Origin: Candidatus Saccharibacteria bacterium oral taxon 488
GTDB taxonomy: Bacteria; Patescibacteriota; Saccharimonadia; Saccharimonadales; Saccharimonadaceae
Direction: 5' to 3'
Assembly (NCBI GenBank): GCA_005697215.1
Contig: CP040003.1
Span: 124,001-188,000 of the forward strand
Length of the DNA: 64,000 nt
Part shown: in pieces, positions 1-7,378 of the stretch
How positions within the stretch are numbered: the first letter of the stretch is position 1
Layout: every line of letters begins with the position of its first letter
Program-made: the position numbers and the translations under genes
The notes under the pieces: generated by a model
The model's input: only the letters and a program-made list of their open reading frames with translations
The model's database searches: none
Told to the model about the DNA's origin: nothing

Positions 1-1
1 C

Positions 2-286
2 TATATTCTCATGGCGCAGCTACCTGACGACAAGGTGACGACGTACGGTGACTTGGCAGCACTGTCTGGACACCCGCACGCAGCGCGAATTGTGGGTGGG
101 ATAGCGCATGGTGGCCCAGAGAATTTGCCGTGGCATCGCCTAGTGAACGCGAAAGGTGGCTTGGCGGTAGGTTTTCCGGGTGGGCAAGGTGTGCAAAGGC
201 AGCTACTTGAACAAGATGGTATTTATTGCGATGAGAGGTGGCGGATAATTGATTTTGAGGAACGACGATGGCGGCCGAAACTATAA
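2..286 (+). CDS. Alkyltransferase-like protein (MGMT/Ogt fold), 5'-truncated
   Basis: This is the C-terminal part of an O6-alkylguanine-DNA-alkyltransferase-fold protein. The reading frame is open to the window edge, and the KVTTYGDLA motif normally lies about ten residues after the start, so the true start is probably just upstream of base 1. The reactive-site motif PCHR is replaced by PWHR (in PWHRLVNAKG), the signature of alkyltransferase-like (ATL) proteins. These bind O6-alkylguanine, flip the base and flag it for nucleotide excision repair rather than dealkylating it. The last 19 nt overlap miaA, so the two are probably co-transcribed. The family call is firm; the exact start is not visible. 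Confidence 0.8.
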   Translation, partial: YILMAQLPDDKVTTYGDLAALSGHPHAARIVGGIAHGGPENLPWHRLVNAKGGLAVGFPGGQGVQRQLLEQDGIYCDERWRIIDFEERRWRPKL

Positions 287-1152
287 AAGCAAAATTACCC
301 CTAGTTGTTATCACGGGGCCGACTGCTAGTGGTAAGACCTCGCTAGCGATTCGTCTGGCAAAACAATATAATGGCGAAATAATTTGTGCCGATAGCAGAA
401 CAATATATCGAGACATGGATATTGGTACGGCAAAGCCAACCATGACTGAGCGAGAAGTAGTGCCTCATTGGGGTCTTGATTTAGTTAGTCCGGGCGAGGC
501 ATTTAGCGCCGCACAGTTTAAGGAGTATGCTTTGCAAAAAATAAGTGAAATTCGCTCTCGGGGGCGGTTACCATTTCTTGTTGGTGGTACGGGTCTTTAT
601 ATTGATGCAGTACTTTTTGATTTTCAATTTGGAGACCCTCCTGATTCTGTTTTACGGTGTGAGCTAGAAAAAAAGACGGTAGCTGAATTGCAATATTATT
701 GTTGTAAATACAACATAAAATCACCAGAGAATAACAAGAATAAGCGCTATCTTATACGTGCTATTGAACAAAAAAATAAAAATAACAGATATGAATTTAT
801 GATTAGAGATAATAGTATCGTTGTAGGTATAGCAACAAATAAGGAAATATTACGAACAAGAATTATGCTCAGATCTGAACAACTTTTTTCAAATAATGTT
901 GTGGATGAGGCAATACGATTAAGTCGAAAATATGGCTGGGATAATGAGGCCATGACAGGTAATGTCTATCCGTTGGTTCGAGAGTTTTTGAATAAAAATA
1001 TTACCGAAAGTGAATTAAAGCGGCAATTTGTTGTAGCCGATTGGCAGTTGGCGAAGCGACAGATGACGTGGCTGCGGCGCAATCCGTTTATCATGTGGGC
1101 GACGCTTAACTCTGCTGAACACTATTTGTCACAACTTTTGGCTCAGGCGTAA
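268..1152 (+). CDS. miaA: tRNA dimethylallyltransferase MiaA
   Basis: This enzyme transfers a dimethylallyl group from DMAPP to N6 of A37 in tRNAs that read UNN codons. The 294-residue length is normal. The P-loop GPTASGKT lies near residues 17-24, followed by the DSRTIYRDMDIGTAKP motif (DSRQVY...IGTAKP in most homologues) and GGTGLYI, which shape the substrate pocket. The start overlaps the end of the alkyltransferase-like gene by 19 nt, which suggests translational coupling. The middle of the gene (about 660-1020) is clearly more AT-rich than its flanks, including runs of AAT and AAA codons, in the region of the variable tRNA-binding insertion. Confidence 0.95.
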   Translation: MAAETIKAKLPLVVITGPTASGKTSLAIRLAKQYNGEIICADSRTIYRDMDIGTAKPTMTEREVVPHWGLDLVSPGEAFSAAQFKEYALQKISEIRSRGRLPFLVGGTGLYIDAVLFDFQFGDPPDSVLRCELEKKTVAELQYYCCKYNIKSPENNKNKRYLIRAIEQKNKNNRYEFMIRDNSIVVGIATNKEILRTRIMLRSEQLFSNNVVDEAIRLSRKYGWDNEAMTGNVYPLVREFLNKNITESELKRQFVVADWQLAKRQMTWLRRNPFIMWATLNSAEHYLSQLLAQA

Positions 1153-1167
1153 AATTTATGGTACAAT
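1138..1167 (+). promoter_or_regulatory. Promoter of the winged-helix gene, leaderless type
   Basis: TTGGCT (1138-1143) is followed after 18 bp by TACAAT (1162-1167). Only 9 nt separate the -10 box from the ATG at 1177, so the mRNA would start at or next to the start codon. Confidence 0.55.
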
Positions 1168-1176
1168 TTTTAATAC

Positions 1177-1767
1177 ATGATTGATGCGCTGTTCGGCTCA
1201 AAAACGAGGGTGAAGTTACTACACCTGTTTTTAGCGAACCCTGAAAAATCGTTTTATGTTAGAGAGATTACGCGATTGATCGGCGAGCAAATTAACTCGG
1301 TACGGCGTGAACTATCAAATATGCTCAGAGTCGGAGTCATTGTTTCGAATAATTATGACAATAAGTTGTATTATGCTGCGAATCAGCAGTATGCATACTT
1401 CACGCCACTAAAGATGATTTTTGCCGATGAACGACCGAGTGAACAGGTTGACCATAACAAGAAGAACAGTATACCGTGGGTGAACGATATTGCTCGGCTG
1501 TCCGGGCTGAAGATCGCTATAGTTGCCGGTGCGTTAGTGCGTGGATCAACGAGTCGGGTTGATATACTGTTAGTTGGTCGGCTATCGGAGTCGAGAGTGG
1601 GTGTCGCCATTAAGAAAATTGAAAAAGCCGAGGGGAGAGAGCTGAATTATGCTGTAATGAGCTATGATGATTTTTACTATCGTCTGAGCGTTAGAGATAA
1701 GTTTGTGATGGAAATAATGAATAGTAAGCACTCGGTTGTGGTAGACGCAGAGAGCATACTAGGATAA
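1177..1767 (+). CDS. Winged-helix protein with degenerate nucleotidyltransferase-like domain
   Basis: A protein of 196 residues. Residues 1-75 look like an ArsR/MarR-type winged helix (KTRVKLLHLF, then YVREITRLIGEQINSVRREL as recognition region), followed by an aromatic wing. Residues about 110-190 resemble an MNT-type nucleotidyltransferase fold (GALVRGSTSRVDILLVG is similar to the GSxxRG...DIDLLV motif), but the usual acidic metal-binding pair is incomplete, so catalysis is doubtful. It may be a DNA-binding regulator. It lies 10 nt before the MBL-fold gene and is probably co-transcribed with it. There is no Shine-Dalgarno site and the -10 box sits 9 nt upstream. Confidence 0.65.
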   Translation: MIDALFGSKTRVKLLHLFLANPEKSFYVREITRLIGEQINSVRRELSNMLRVGVIVSNNYDNKLYYAANQQYAYFTPLKMIFADERPSEQVDHNKKNSIPWVNDIARLSGLKIAIVAGALVRGSTSRVDILLVGRLSESRVGVAIKKIEKAEGRELNYAVMSYDDFYYRLSVRDKFVMEIMNSKHSVVVDAESILG

Positions 1768-1777
1768 GGAGACGTAT

Positions 1778-2416
1778 ATGTTTGAAGTAGAATACAAAGG
1801 TGCAAATAATGTTATTTTTACAACGAAAATGGTAAAAATTGCGTTTGATCCAGCGTTATCGCTGGTTGGTCTTAAGGATAATCTCGGGGGGCAGGATGTT
1901 GAGATATTGTCAGAGGATAGATTTGCCGCAAGTAATGTAACACCACGGTTACTCTTCAGCGGTCCGGGTGAATATGAGGTCGGCGACGTATCTCTGAAAG
2001 GGGTGGCAGCCTGGCGACACATTGATACGGAAACTGATGTTAAAAAATCAACGATTTACCGTTTAGCAATTGGTGGTGTGCGTGTTGTGATTATAGGTAA
2101 CGTTGCCCCAAAATTGTCAGAGTCTCAGCTAGAGGAGATTGGTGTCGTTGATGTTGTTGTGATACCGGTTGGCGGTGGTGGTTACACGCTTGACGCGACA
2201 TCTGCGGTTCATATGGTACGCCAGCTGGAGCCGAAAGTAGTTATCCCAGTGCATTATGCTGATGGCGCGTTACACTACGAAGTGCCACAAGACGACCTGT
2301 CGGTGTTTGTTAGCGAAATGGGCGTGGAGACTGTTGACGCTGGGCCAAAGTGGAAGGTGAAAGGGGTGGCATCTTTACCTGAACAACTATCAATCATTAT
2401 TGTCGCGCGGAGCTAG
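1778..2416 (+). CDS. MBL-fold (metallo-beta-lactamase-like) protein
   Basis: A protein of 212 residues that resembles the COG2220 group of the metallo-beta-lactamase fold. Visible hallmarks are the N-terminal strand pair around VIFTTKMVKIAFDP, the GPGEYEVGDVSLKG segment and a C-terminal KVVIPVHYADG strand. The catalytic HxHxDH motif is absent, so it is either a metal-free member or an enzyme with an altered site; no substrate can be given. A GGAG Shine-Dalgarno site precedes the start. It follows the winged-helix gene directly and ends before a strong bidirectional terminator. Confidence 0.7.
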   Translation: MFEVEYKGANNVIFTTKMVKIAFDPALSLVGLKDNLGGQDVEILSEDRFAASNVTPRLLFSGPGEYEVGDVSLKGVAAWRHIDTETDVKKSTIYRLAIGGVRVVIIGNVAPKLSESQLEEIGVVDVVVIPVGGGGYTLDATSAVHMVRQLEPKVVIPVHYADGALHYEVPQDDLSVFVSEMGVETVDAGPKWKVKGVASLPEQLSIIIVARS

Positions 2417-2444
2417 GCTGGTCGATACGTTGCACCAATAATCT

Positions 2445-2472
2445 AATCCCCCTCCTTGTCAGGAGGGGGATT
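2445..2472. terminator. Bidirectional terminator between the MBL gene and rpmB
   Basis: Perfect 12-bp stem (2445-2456 with 2461-2472) with a TGTC tetraloop and a C5/G5 core. It lies between two convergent genes and can serve both strands. Confidence 0.8.
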
Positions 2473-2476
2473 GAGC

Positions 2477-2692
2477 TTAGGCGGTTTTTGTCTGTATCGG
2501 GCGTAACAGCCCTTTCTTTTTAAGAGTACGAATTGCTTGAGTACTCAGAACCAACGTGACTTTTTGACCATCTACTACAAGAGTTTTCTTCTGTAGGTTT
2601 GGCTTAAAAGTGCGCTTGGTACGGCGAAGGGAAAAGCTAACGTTGTGACCGTATTGCTTGCCTTTGCCGGTTAGTTCGCATCGTGATGCCAT
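2477..2692 (-). CDS. rpmB: 50S ribosomal protein bL28
   Basis: A 71-residue bL28. The N-terminus MASRCELTGKGKQYGHNV matches the family, as do the basic RRTKRTFKPN segment and the C-terminal TLKKKGLL. An in-frame TTG lies two codons upstream, but the ATG at 2692 is preferred because it gives the canonical MASRC start and has GAGG 7 nt before it. Most of the zinc-ribbon cysteines of the zinc-binding type are absent. The gene is monocistronic and convergent with the MBL-fold gene. Confidence 0.95.
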   Translation of the reverse strand: MASRCELTGKGKQYGHNVSFSLRRTKRTFKPNLQKKTLVVDGQKVTLVLSTQAIRTLKKKGLLRPIQTKTA

Positions 2693-2777
2693 TTCCAACC
2701 TCGCTTTATATTAACTAAACAATCTATCGTATTGTAGCGGTATTTCTATAATTAGTCAAGGTGTTATAATGGTAATT

Positions 2778-3425
2778 ATGGATTTGGCATATTTAGGTAT
2801 GGTCTTGGTGGTCATTCTCGTCTCAATGACGCTACACGAGGCGATGCATGCGTTTATGGGCTATTTCCTTGGAGATGATACAGCCAAGGCAGAGGGGCGG
2901 CTGACATTAAACCCGCTGAAGCATATTGATCCGTTCATGACGCTTTTGCTGCCATTATTACTAGCTATGCTAGGGCTGCCAATTTTTGGTGGTGCTCGAC
3001 CGGTGCCATTTAATCCTCAGCGCGTACGACACGGTGAATGGGGCGCAGCGTTTGTAGCGCTTGCTGGGCCACTGACTAATTTGTTTTTAGCGTTTTTAGC
3101 GTTTGGCGTGGGTGTCGTCAGCGGGGTTATTACTAGCGGCGGGCTGATTCAAAATATATTAGTGGGGCAAATCATTAGCCTCGTCGTGTTGGTCAATTTA
3201 GGTTTTTTCGTGTTTAATATGTTGCCGCTGCCACCACTTGATGGGTCGCGGGTGCTGTACGCGCTTGCTCCAGAGGGTGTGCGCCGTGGCATGGAGTGGA
3301 TTGAGCGCTACGGGGTAATGGTGGTGTTCATTATCATTATGATCGGACAGGCGGCAATTGGAAGAATTATGGCGTTTGCTACGAACGGTATTATCCAATT
3401 CTTTTGCATGATTTTTGGTGTATAA
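2778..3425 (+). CDS. Site-2 protease family (M50) intramembrane zinc metalloprotease
   Basis: A polytopic membrane protein of 215 residues. The zinc motif HEAMH (His20, Glu21, His24) lies in the first transmembrane segment, and NMLPLPPLDG (about residues 147-156) supplies the third ligand, Asp155, in a later membrane helix. This arrangement defines the short Rip/SpoIVFB-like M50 group without PDZ domains. Such proteases cut single-pass membrane substrates such as anti-sigma factors; the substrate here is unknown. The ATG at 2769 is rejected because it lies inside the -10 box TATAAT (2765-2770). The ATG at 2778 is 7 nt downstream of that box, so the mRNA is probably leaderless. Confidence 0.9.
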   Translation: MDLAYLGMVLVVILVSMTLHEAMHAFMGYFLGDDTAKAEGRLTLNPLKHIDPFMTLLLPLLLAMLGLPIFGGARPVPFNPQRVRHGEWGAAFVALAGPLTNLFLAFLAFGVGVVSGVITSGGLIQNILVGQIISLVVLVNLGFFVFNMLPLPPLDGSRVLYALAPEGVRRGMEWIERYGVMVVFIIIMIGQAAIGRIMAFATNGIIQFFCMIFGV

Positions 3426-3426
3426 T
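3421..3426 (+). promoter_or_regulatory. -10 box for the 6S-like RNA
   Basis: Consensus TATAAT overlaps the stop codon of the M50 protease gene and precedes the 6S-like RNA by about 6 nt. No good -35 element is visible. Confidence 0.5.
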
Positions 3427-3431
3427 AGAGA

Positions 3432-3578
3432 TAGCCTCAGGTAAGCGGGCGCATATGATTTTCCTAACATCATATGATAGGGAGTCCTAATGGTCAGTCA
3501 TCGTGGTGACTGGTTGCGGATACCCACCTTGCATTTATGCGGGGGAATATCACGCGCTTGCACTGCTTGGGGCTTTTA
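3432..3578 (+). ncRNA. ssrS: Candidate 6S RNA
   Basis: A gene-free, structured interval of about 145 nt. The 5' segment GCCTCAGGTAAGCGGGCG (3434-3451) pairs with the 3' segment around 3551-3573 to form the long interrupted closing stem typical of 6S RNA. Inside are an 8-bp hairpin (CATATGAT/ATCATATG, 3452-3476 region), a CAGTCA/TGACTG hairpin and a CCACCTTGCAT hairpin that resembles the 3' side of the E. coli 6S bubble (CACCUUG). 6S RNA mimics an open promoter and sequesters RNA polymerase holoenzyme. The call rests on shape and local similarity only. Confidence 0.55.
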
Positions 3579-3595
3579 TGATGTATAATAATAGG

Positions 3596-3936
3596 GCAGT
3601 CTACTAAGCGATCGCTTGGCAGTGAAGCCAAGAGGAAAGTCCGGGCAGTAAAGGACACCGACAGTCGCTAACGGCGACCGGGGGTAACCCTAGGGAAAGT
3701 GCCACAGAAACAAAACTACCTTTGTGGCGATAGACACAAAGGAAAAGGTGAAACGAGTAAGGTAAGAGCTTACAGTCCTCGGTGGTGACACAGAGGAGAG
3801 GTAAACCCTGTCGACTGCAAGGAGGCCTACAAATGAGTTGTCCGCTCGTAGGCCGATAACCGCTTGATTTACCTGGCAACAGGTAAACTAGATAGATGAT
3901 CGCTCGCGACAGAACCCGGCTTATCGGTAGGCTGTA
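3596..3936 (+). ncRNA. rnpB: RNase P RNA, bacterial type A
   Basis: This is the catalytic RNA of RNase P, which removes tRNA 5' leaders. Conserved blocks GAGGAAAGTCCGGGC (3630-3644) and ACAGAACCCGGCTTA (3911-3925) form the P4/J3-4 catalytic core. Helix P1 pairs CAGTCTACT (3597-3605) with GGTAGGCTG (3926-3934). The length of about 340 nt is normal. A TATAAT box at 3584-3589 sits at the very end of the 6S-like RNA, so rnpB may have its own promoter or be processed from a joint transcript. Confidence 0.95.
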
Positions 3937-3974
3937 AACTAAAACCTTCTCTCAGCGGAGAAGGTTTTAGTTTA
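3935..3974. terminator. Bidirectional terminator of rnpB and rplT
   Basis: Perfect 17-bp stem (3935-3951 with 3958-3974), 6-nt loop, A-rich on one side and T-rich on the other, placed between convergent rnpB and rplT. Confidence 0.9.
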
Positions 3975-3988
3975 CTGAAAGCACTTTC

Positions 3989-4330
3989 TTATAGTGCTGC
4001 TTTAACAATTACGGTGAAGGCCGTAGGTTCGTTAACGGCTAACTCCGCCAACACTTTTCGATCAAGCTCAATATTCTTTGCCTTGAGGGCAGCCATGAGC
4101 CTACCGTACGTTGCGCCCTCTTGGCGAGCGGCTGCGTTAATCCGGGTAATCCACAGACTGCGGAGGTCTCGTTTTTTATTGCGTCGATCACGGTAGGCAT
4201 ATTGCAGAGCTCTAATTACCCCCTGCTTCGCTAAGCGAAAGCTACGAGTTCGATTGTGCTGCATGCCTTTAGCGGCTTTTAGAATTTTCTTGTGCTTTGC
4301 GTGTCCAGGGACGCCTCGTTTCACCCTCAT
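3989..4330 (-). CDS. rplT: 50S ribosomal protein bL20
   Basis: A 113-residue protein, the usual bL20 length. It has the basic N-terminal arm [20 protein letters not shown], the central [11 protein letters not shown] motif and a C-terminal globular part ending in TVIVKAAL. bL20 binds 23S rRNA early in 50S assembly and in many bacteria represses its own operon. It is the last gene of infC-rpmI-rplT, starts 3 nt after rpmI and is followed by a strong terminator. Confidence 0.97.
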   Translation of the reverse strand: MRVKRGVPGHAKHKKILKAAKGMQHNRTRSFRLAKQGVIRALQYAYRDRRNKKRDLRSLWITRINAAARQEGATYGRLMAALKAKNIELDRKVLAELAVNEPTAFTVIVKAAL

Positions 4331-4333
4331 AAA

Positions 4334-4528
4334 TTAAACTCCCATTGCTCGTCGGGCATTTTTTGCCATCGAGCCTGTTACCTTTGCTGTTGTATTAATT
4401 GCCCGCTTACGGCTTTTTGACTTCTTGGCTAAGAAGTGACCGCCAAATGCACGTTGACGAGTTAACTTGCCAGAGCTCGTTAACTTAATGCGCTTCGCGG
4501 TACCTTTGTGGGTCTTTAGTTTTGGCAT
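4334..4528 (-). CDS. rpmI: 50S ribosomal protein bL35
   Basis: A 64-residue bL35 with the typical start MPKLKTHKGTAKRIKLTSSG and a basic HFLAKKSKSRKR stretch. Its ATG overlaps the infC stop codon (TAATG, sharing base 4528). Its Shine-Dalgarno AAGGAG lies within the final codons of infC, so translation is probably coupled to infC. Confidence 0.97.
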   Translation of the reverse strand: MPKLKTHKGTAKRIKLTSSGKLTRQRAFGGHFLAKKSKSRKRAINTTAKVTGSMAKNARRAMGV

Positions 4529-5034
4529 TATTTACTCCTTATTACCACACTCAGATTGCGACCAGCCATCTGAGGCTTTTGTTCCAGAATTGCTTCCTCC
4601 TCAAGCTGATCAGTGATTTTTTGGATCAATTCGTAGCCGATTTCTTTATGCGCCATCTCGCGACCCTTATAAACGACTTGGATACGGACCTTGTGTCCAT
4701 TGGCGAGAAAGTCCCGTATTTTGCGCAGCTTGACTTCGAGGTCGCCAGCGCCAATCTTCAGGCCAAAGCGCATTTGCTTAAGATCGCCGACTTTTGCCGC
4801 GCGCTTGTTGCGCTGCTGGTCTTTGATCTTCTGATATTGGAACTTGCCCCAGTCAATAATCTTGGCGACTGGTGGATTGGCATTTGGTGATATTTCAACG
4901 AGATCAAGTCCCGCATCCTCCGCCGCCTGAAGGGCGTCGCGCAGGGGCATTATCCCCAGCTGTTCACCATCAGAACCAACAACGCGCAGTTCCCGAGCAC
5001 GGATCGCTCCGTTGATACGAATTGATTTATTAAT
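4528..5034 (-). CDS. infC: Translation initiation factor IF-3, AUU start codon
   Basis: IF-3 keeps the 30S subunit free and checks the start codon and initiator tRNA. Family homology begins at INKSIRINGAIRARELRVVG, well upstream of the first ATG (4950). Between the in-frame TAG just upstream and that ATG there is no ATG, GTG or TTG. The only sensible initiator is ATT at 5034-5032, with AAAGGAG 9 nt before it. This gives 168 residues, a normal IF-3 length. E. coli infC also starts with AUU, which lets IF-3 repress its own translation. Order infC-rpmI-rplT is the conserved operon. Both IF-3 domains are present (the linker lies near NKRAAKVGDLKQMR). Confidence 0.93.
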   Translation of the reverse strand: MNKSIRINGAIRARELRVVGSDGEQLGIMPLRDALQAAEDAGLDLVEISPNANPPVAKIIDWGKFQYQKIKDQQRNKRAAKVGDLKQMRFGLKIGAGDLEVKLRKIRDFLANGHKVRIQVVYKGREMAHKEIGYELIQKITDQLEEEAILEQKPQMAGRNLSVVIRSK

Positions 5035-5080
5035 CTCCTAGCTCTCCTTTTGAAGCAATTTTAGATTAATTTCACCAGTC

Positions 5081-5109
5081 ATTGTATCAGGTATAGGGGT
5101 GGATTTCAA
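5081..5109 (-). promoter_or_regulatory. infC operon promoter
   Basis: On the minus strand, TTGAAA (5109-5104), 17-bp spacer, then TACAAT (5086-5081) with an extended TGA before it. The leader before the AUU start is about 40 nt. Confidence 0.75.
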
Positions 5110-5112
5110 GCA

Positions 5113-6635
5113 CTAGGTCGGGATAATCTGCCGGTATTGTAGGCTTTCGGCGACATGAGGAATAGTTATTTCTAGTGACGACTCAAGATCAGCGATAGTG
5201 CGAGCGACCTTGATAACTTTGAAATAGCCACGAGCGCTTAGGTCAAGCTTTTTGGCGGCTGCAAGGAGAAATTGCTTAGCCTCAGTCGTTAGGGTGGTTA
5301 TTTTATCAACACTACTACTATCTATATCAGCGTTGTATTTATTACTATTACCGTATCTGTTAGTTTGTAGTGTACGAGCTACCTTAATCATATTTTCAAA
5401 CTGTTTTTGTTGTGAATCCGACGATGAATTACGGGACAATAAATCTTTATGTGCGACGCGGGAAACGTTGATTGTTAGATCAATACGATCAAGGAGCGGG
5501 CCGGATAATCGTTTCTGATAGTTCAAGATTTGGGTCGATGAGCAACGGCAACTTTTTTCAGGATCGCCCAGATAACCACATGGACAAGGGTTCATCGTGG
5601 CAACTAACATAAAATTGGCGGGATAGTAGTATTTACCTTGGGCGCGGGAAATTGTGATCTGCTTATCCTCAAGCGGCTGACGAAGCGACTCCAATGTCGT
5701 CCGTGGATATTCTAATAATTCGTCTAAGAATAGTGTGCCGTGGTGCGCGAGACTAATTTCGCCGGGCGTGGCCTTTGCGCCACCACCAATCATTGATATG
5801 CGGCTTGCGGTGTGGTGTGGTGTGGTGTGCGAAACGGTCGGTCGGTAACGATATCATGACTAACTTGATTGCCGTCAAGATTGTGGAGTTTTGTCACCTC
5901 GATAATTTCAGCGTCAGATAGCGGCGGCAGGAGTGAATTGAGTGCGCGTGCTAGCATGGTCTTGCCGGATCCCGGTGGTCCGGACAGCAAAATATTGTGC
6001 CTACCCGCGACGGCAATGGCGACGGCTCGCTTGGCTTGCTCCTGGCCGCGGATGTCATCAATGATGATGCCGCGTTTCTTTTGGCGATATTGCTGCTTTG
6101 TTTTTACTGCGGGTTGGATGAGTTTTTCTTGTTTGAGGTGGAGGAATAATTCCGTTAGATTATTGATGGGGATGATAGTAATGTTGGGGATGAGCAGGGC
6201 TTGTTTGCTGTTAGAGGCCGGTAGGTATATGGTTGAGATACCGTGTTGTTTGGCGGTTTCGGCGATGGTGATGGCCGAGCGAATAGGGCGAAGACTACCA
6301 TCGAGTGCCAATTCACCAGCAAATAGCGCTCCCTCCAGGGCGGTTTGAGGAAGTTGCTTGCCAAGGCAGAGAATTGCGAGGGCTATCGGTAGGTCAAATT
6401 GCGTACCGTCTTTTGGCAGTTCCGCCGGGGCGAGGTTGATGGTAATTTTGCCTTTTGGAAAATCGAGTAATGAGTTTTTGATGGCGCTGCGAACGCGATC
6501 ACGTGATTCATCGATTGCTTTGTTGCCGAGTCCGACGATTTGTAGTCCAGGTAGTCCTCGTGATATGTCGCCTTCAATTTCAATAAGCTGACCGTGAAAG
6601 CCATATGGTGTCGCTGAAGCTACCTTGCTAACCAT
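5113..6635 (-). pseudogene. comM: YifB/ComM-family Mg-chelatase-like AAA+ ATPase, frameshifted
   Basis: ComM/YifB proteins are AAA+ helicases that extend recombination branches during natural transformation. The N-terminal frame (6635-5790) holds the Lon-like fold (SRGLPGLQIVGLGNKAI) and Walker A GPPGSGKT. The C-terminal frame (5793-5113) holds Walker B (TLFLDELLEYPR) and the NPCPCGY motif. The frame breaks in RPFRTPHHT, exactly at four GGTGT units (5809-5828). Three units would read RTPHHTASRISMIGGG without interruption and give a normal protein of about 505 residues. The first frame stops in ATGA, whose ATG starts the second frame, so two coupled half-proteins remain possible. It could be a pseudogene, a phase-variable gene or a sequencing error. 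Confidence 0.85.
5809..5828. repeat. Pentanucleotide tandem repeat (GGTGT)x4 in yifB/comM
   Basis: Four perfect copies of GGTGT (ACACC on the coding strand). The protein alignment requires three copies to stay in frame, so the fourth copy causes the frameshift. Short tandem repeats of this kind are prone to replication slippage. Confidence 0.85.
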
Positions 6636-6678
6636 ATACCTAGTAAAACATAGATAGCTAGACTTGAAAAGGGAAGGT

Positions 6679-6687
6679 TGCTATAAT
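6679..6687 (+). promoter_or_regulatory. Extended -10 promoter of tmRNA
   Basis: TGCTATAAT (TGn extended -10) lies 14 nt before the tmRNA 5' end. TTGAAA at 6664-6669 is too close (12 bp) to be a normal -35 element. Confidence 0.6.
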
Positions 6688-6701
6688 TGAGGTGGATTGA
6701 T

Positions 6702-7098
6702 GGGGCTGATATAGCTTTCGACAATTGGACTTTATCAAGGTATTCTGCGGGCCGACGATACGCGTAACGTATGCTTTAGTTGCAAAGTCTAAACTTGCAG
6801 GTGTATTTGCTAGCTTAAAGAGCGTTTTCACTCCGATGGCTGCTGCACCAGTCGCTGCTTAATTTAAGCGACCGTCCTTGCTTTGCGGCAACAGGCAAAG
6901 CCTAGGGTGTCATATATATGTTGCTGGCTGCATGTTCGGAAGCGGCGGACATGCGGGACTTTTTCCGCGTAACGAAGCTTGATTTTTTCGACTCATTTTT
7001 TAGTCGGGTAACGTTATAAAATTTTAAATGAGACTATGCTCGTAGACGAATATCATGATACCAGTTGGACCCGGGGGCGGTACCCGGCAGCTCCACCA
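6702..7098 (+). ncRNA. ssrA: tmRNA (transfer-messenger RNA)
   Basis: This RNA rescues stalled ribosomes together with SmpB. The tRNA-like ends are clear: 5' GGGGCTG pairs with 3' CAGCTCC, followed by an encoded ACCA, and a T-arm lies just before the 3' acceptor strand. The resume codon GCA (6782) follows TTTAGTT, close to the UAGUC-GCA context of E. coli. The tag frame ends with TAA at 6862 and is followed by pseudoknot-forming GC-rich segments. It is one-piece (not permuted), about 397 nt, and is transcribed divergently from yifB. Confidence 0.95.
6782..6862 (+). other. tmRNA-encoded proteolysis tag
   Basis: The tag frame of tmRNA encodes 26 residues starting AKSKLAGVFASL and ending TPMAAAPVAA, then TAA. 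It is longer than the 10-residue E. coli tag and ends in PVAA rather than LAA, but keeps the hydrophobic/alanine C-terminus recognised by ClpXP-type proteases. Confidence 0.85.
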
Positions 7099-7109
7099 CA
7101 TAGTTACAT

Positions 7110-7134
7110 ATCGACCCGAGGAGGTCGATTCTTT
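7110..7134 (+). terminator. tmRNA terminator
   Basis: 7-bp stem ATCGACC (7110-7116) with GGTCGAT (7123-7129), followed by TCTTTTT, 12 nt after the tmRNA 3' end. Confidence 0.85.
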
Positions 7135-7182
7135 TTGTCATAAAACTAGTGGCAATGCGGCTATAAATATATTACTAAAAAT

Positions 7183-7215
7183 GAAAACAACCACCTGCGA
7201 GTAGTGGTTGTTTTC
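7183..7215. terminator. Second strong hairpin, probably a bidirectional terminator
   Basis: Perfect 12-bp stem GAAAACAACCAC (7183-7194) with GTGGTTGTTTTC (7204-7215), 9-nt loop, flanked by A- and T-runs. It may back up the tmRNA terminator or stop minus-strand transcripts. Confidence 0.7.
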
Positions 7216-7378
7216 AAAAAGTGGAGTTTTACGTGTGCTGTTTATTTTTGGCCCCTGACAAGTTTGTGTATAACTTTTTTATTCAGAAGCTACCTCTATA
7301 GTAAATGATAAAAATGGTTATGTCAATAATTTTTGAGAAAAAATCTAGGTAAAAAATACCACATAATTTAGAGAGTTA

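Noticed and set aside
3604..3879. A 91-codon minus-strand frame over rnpB
   Set aside because: Antisense to the conserved RNase P core; an accident of the RNA sequence.
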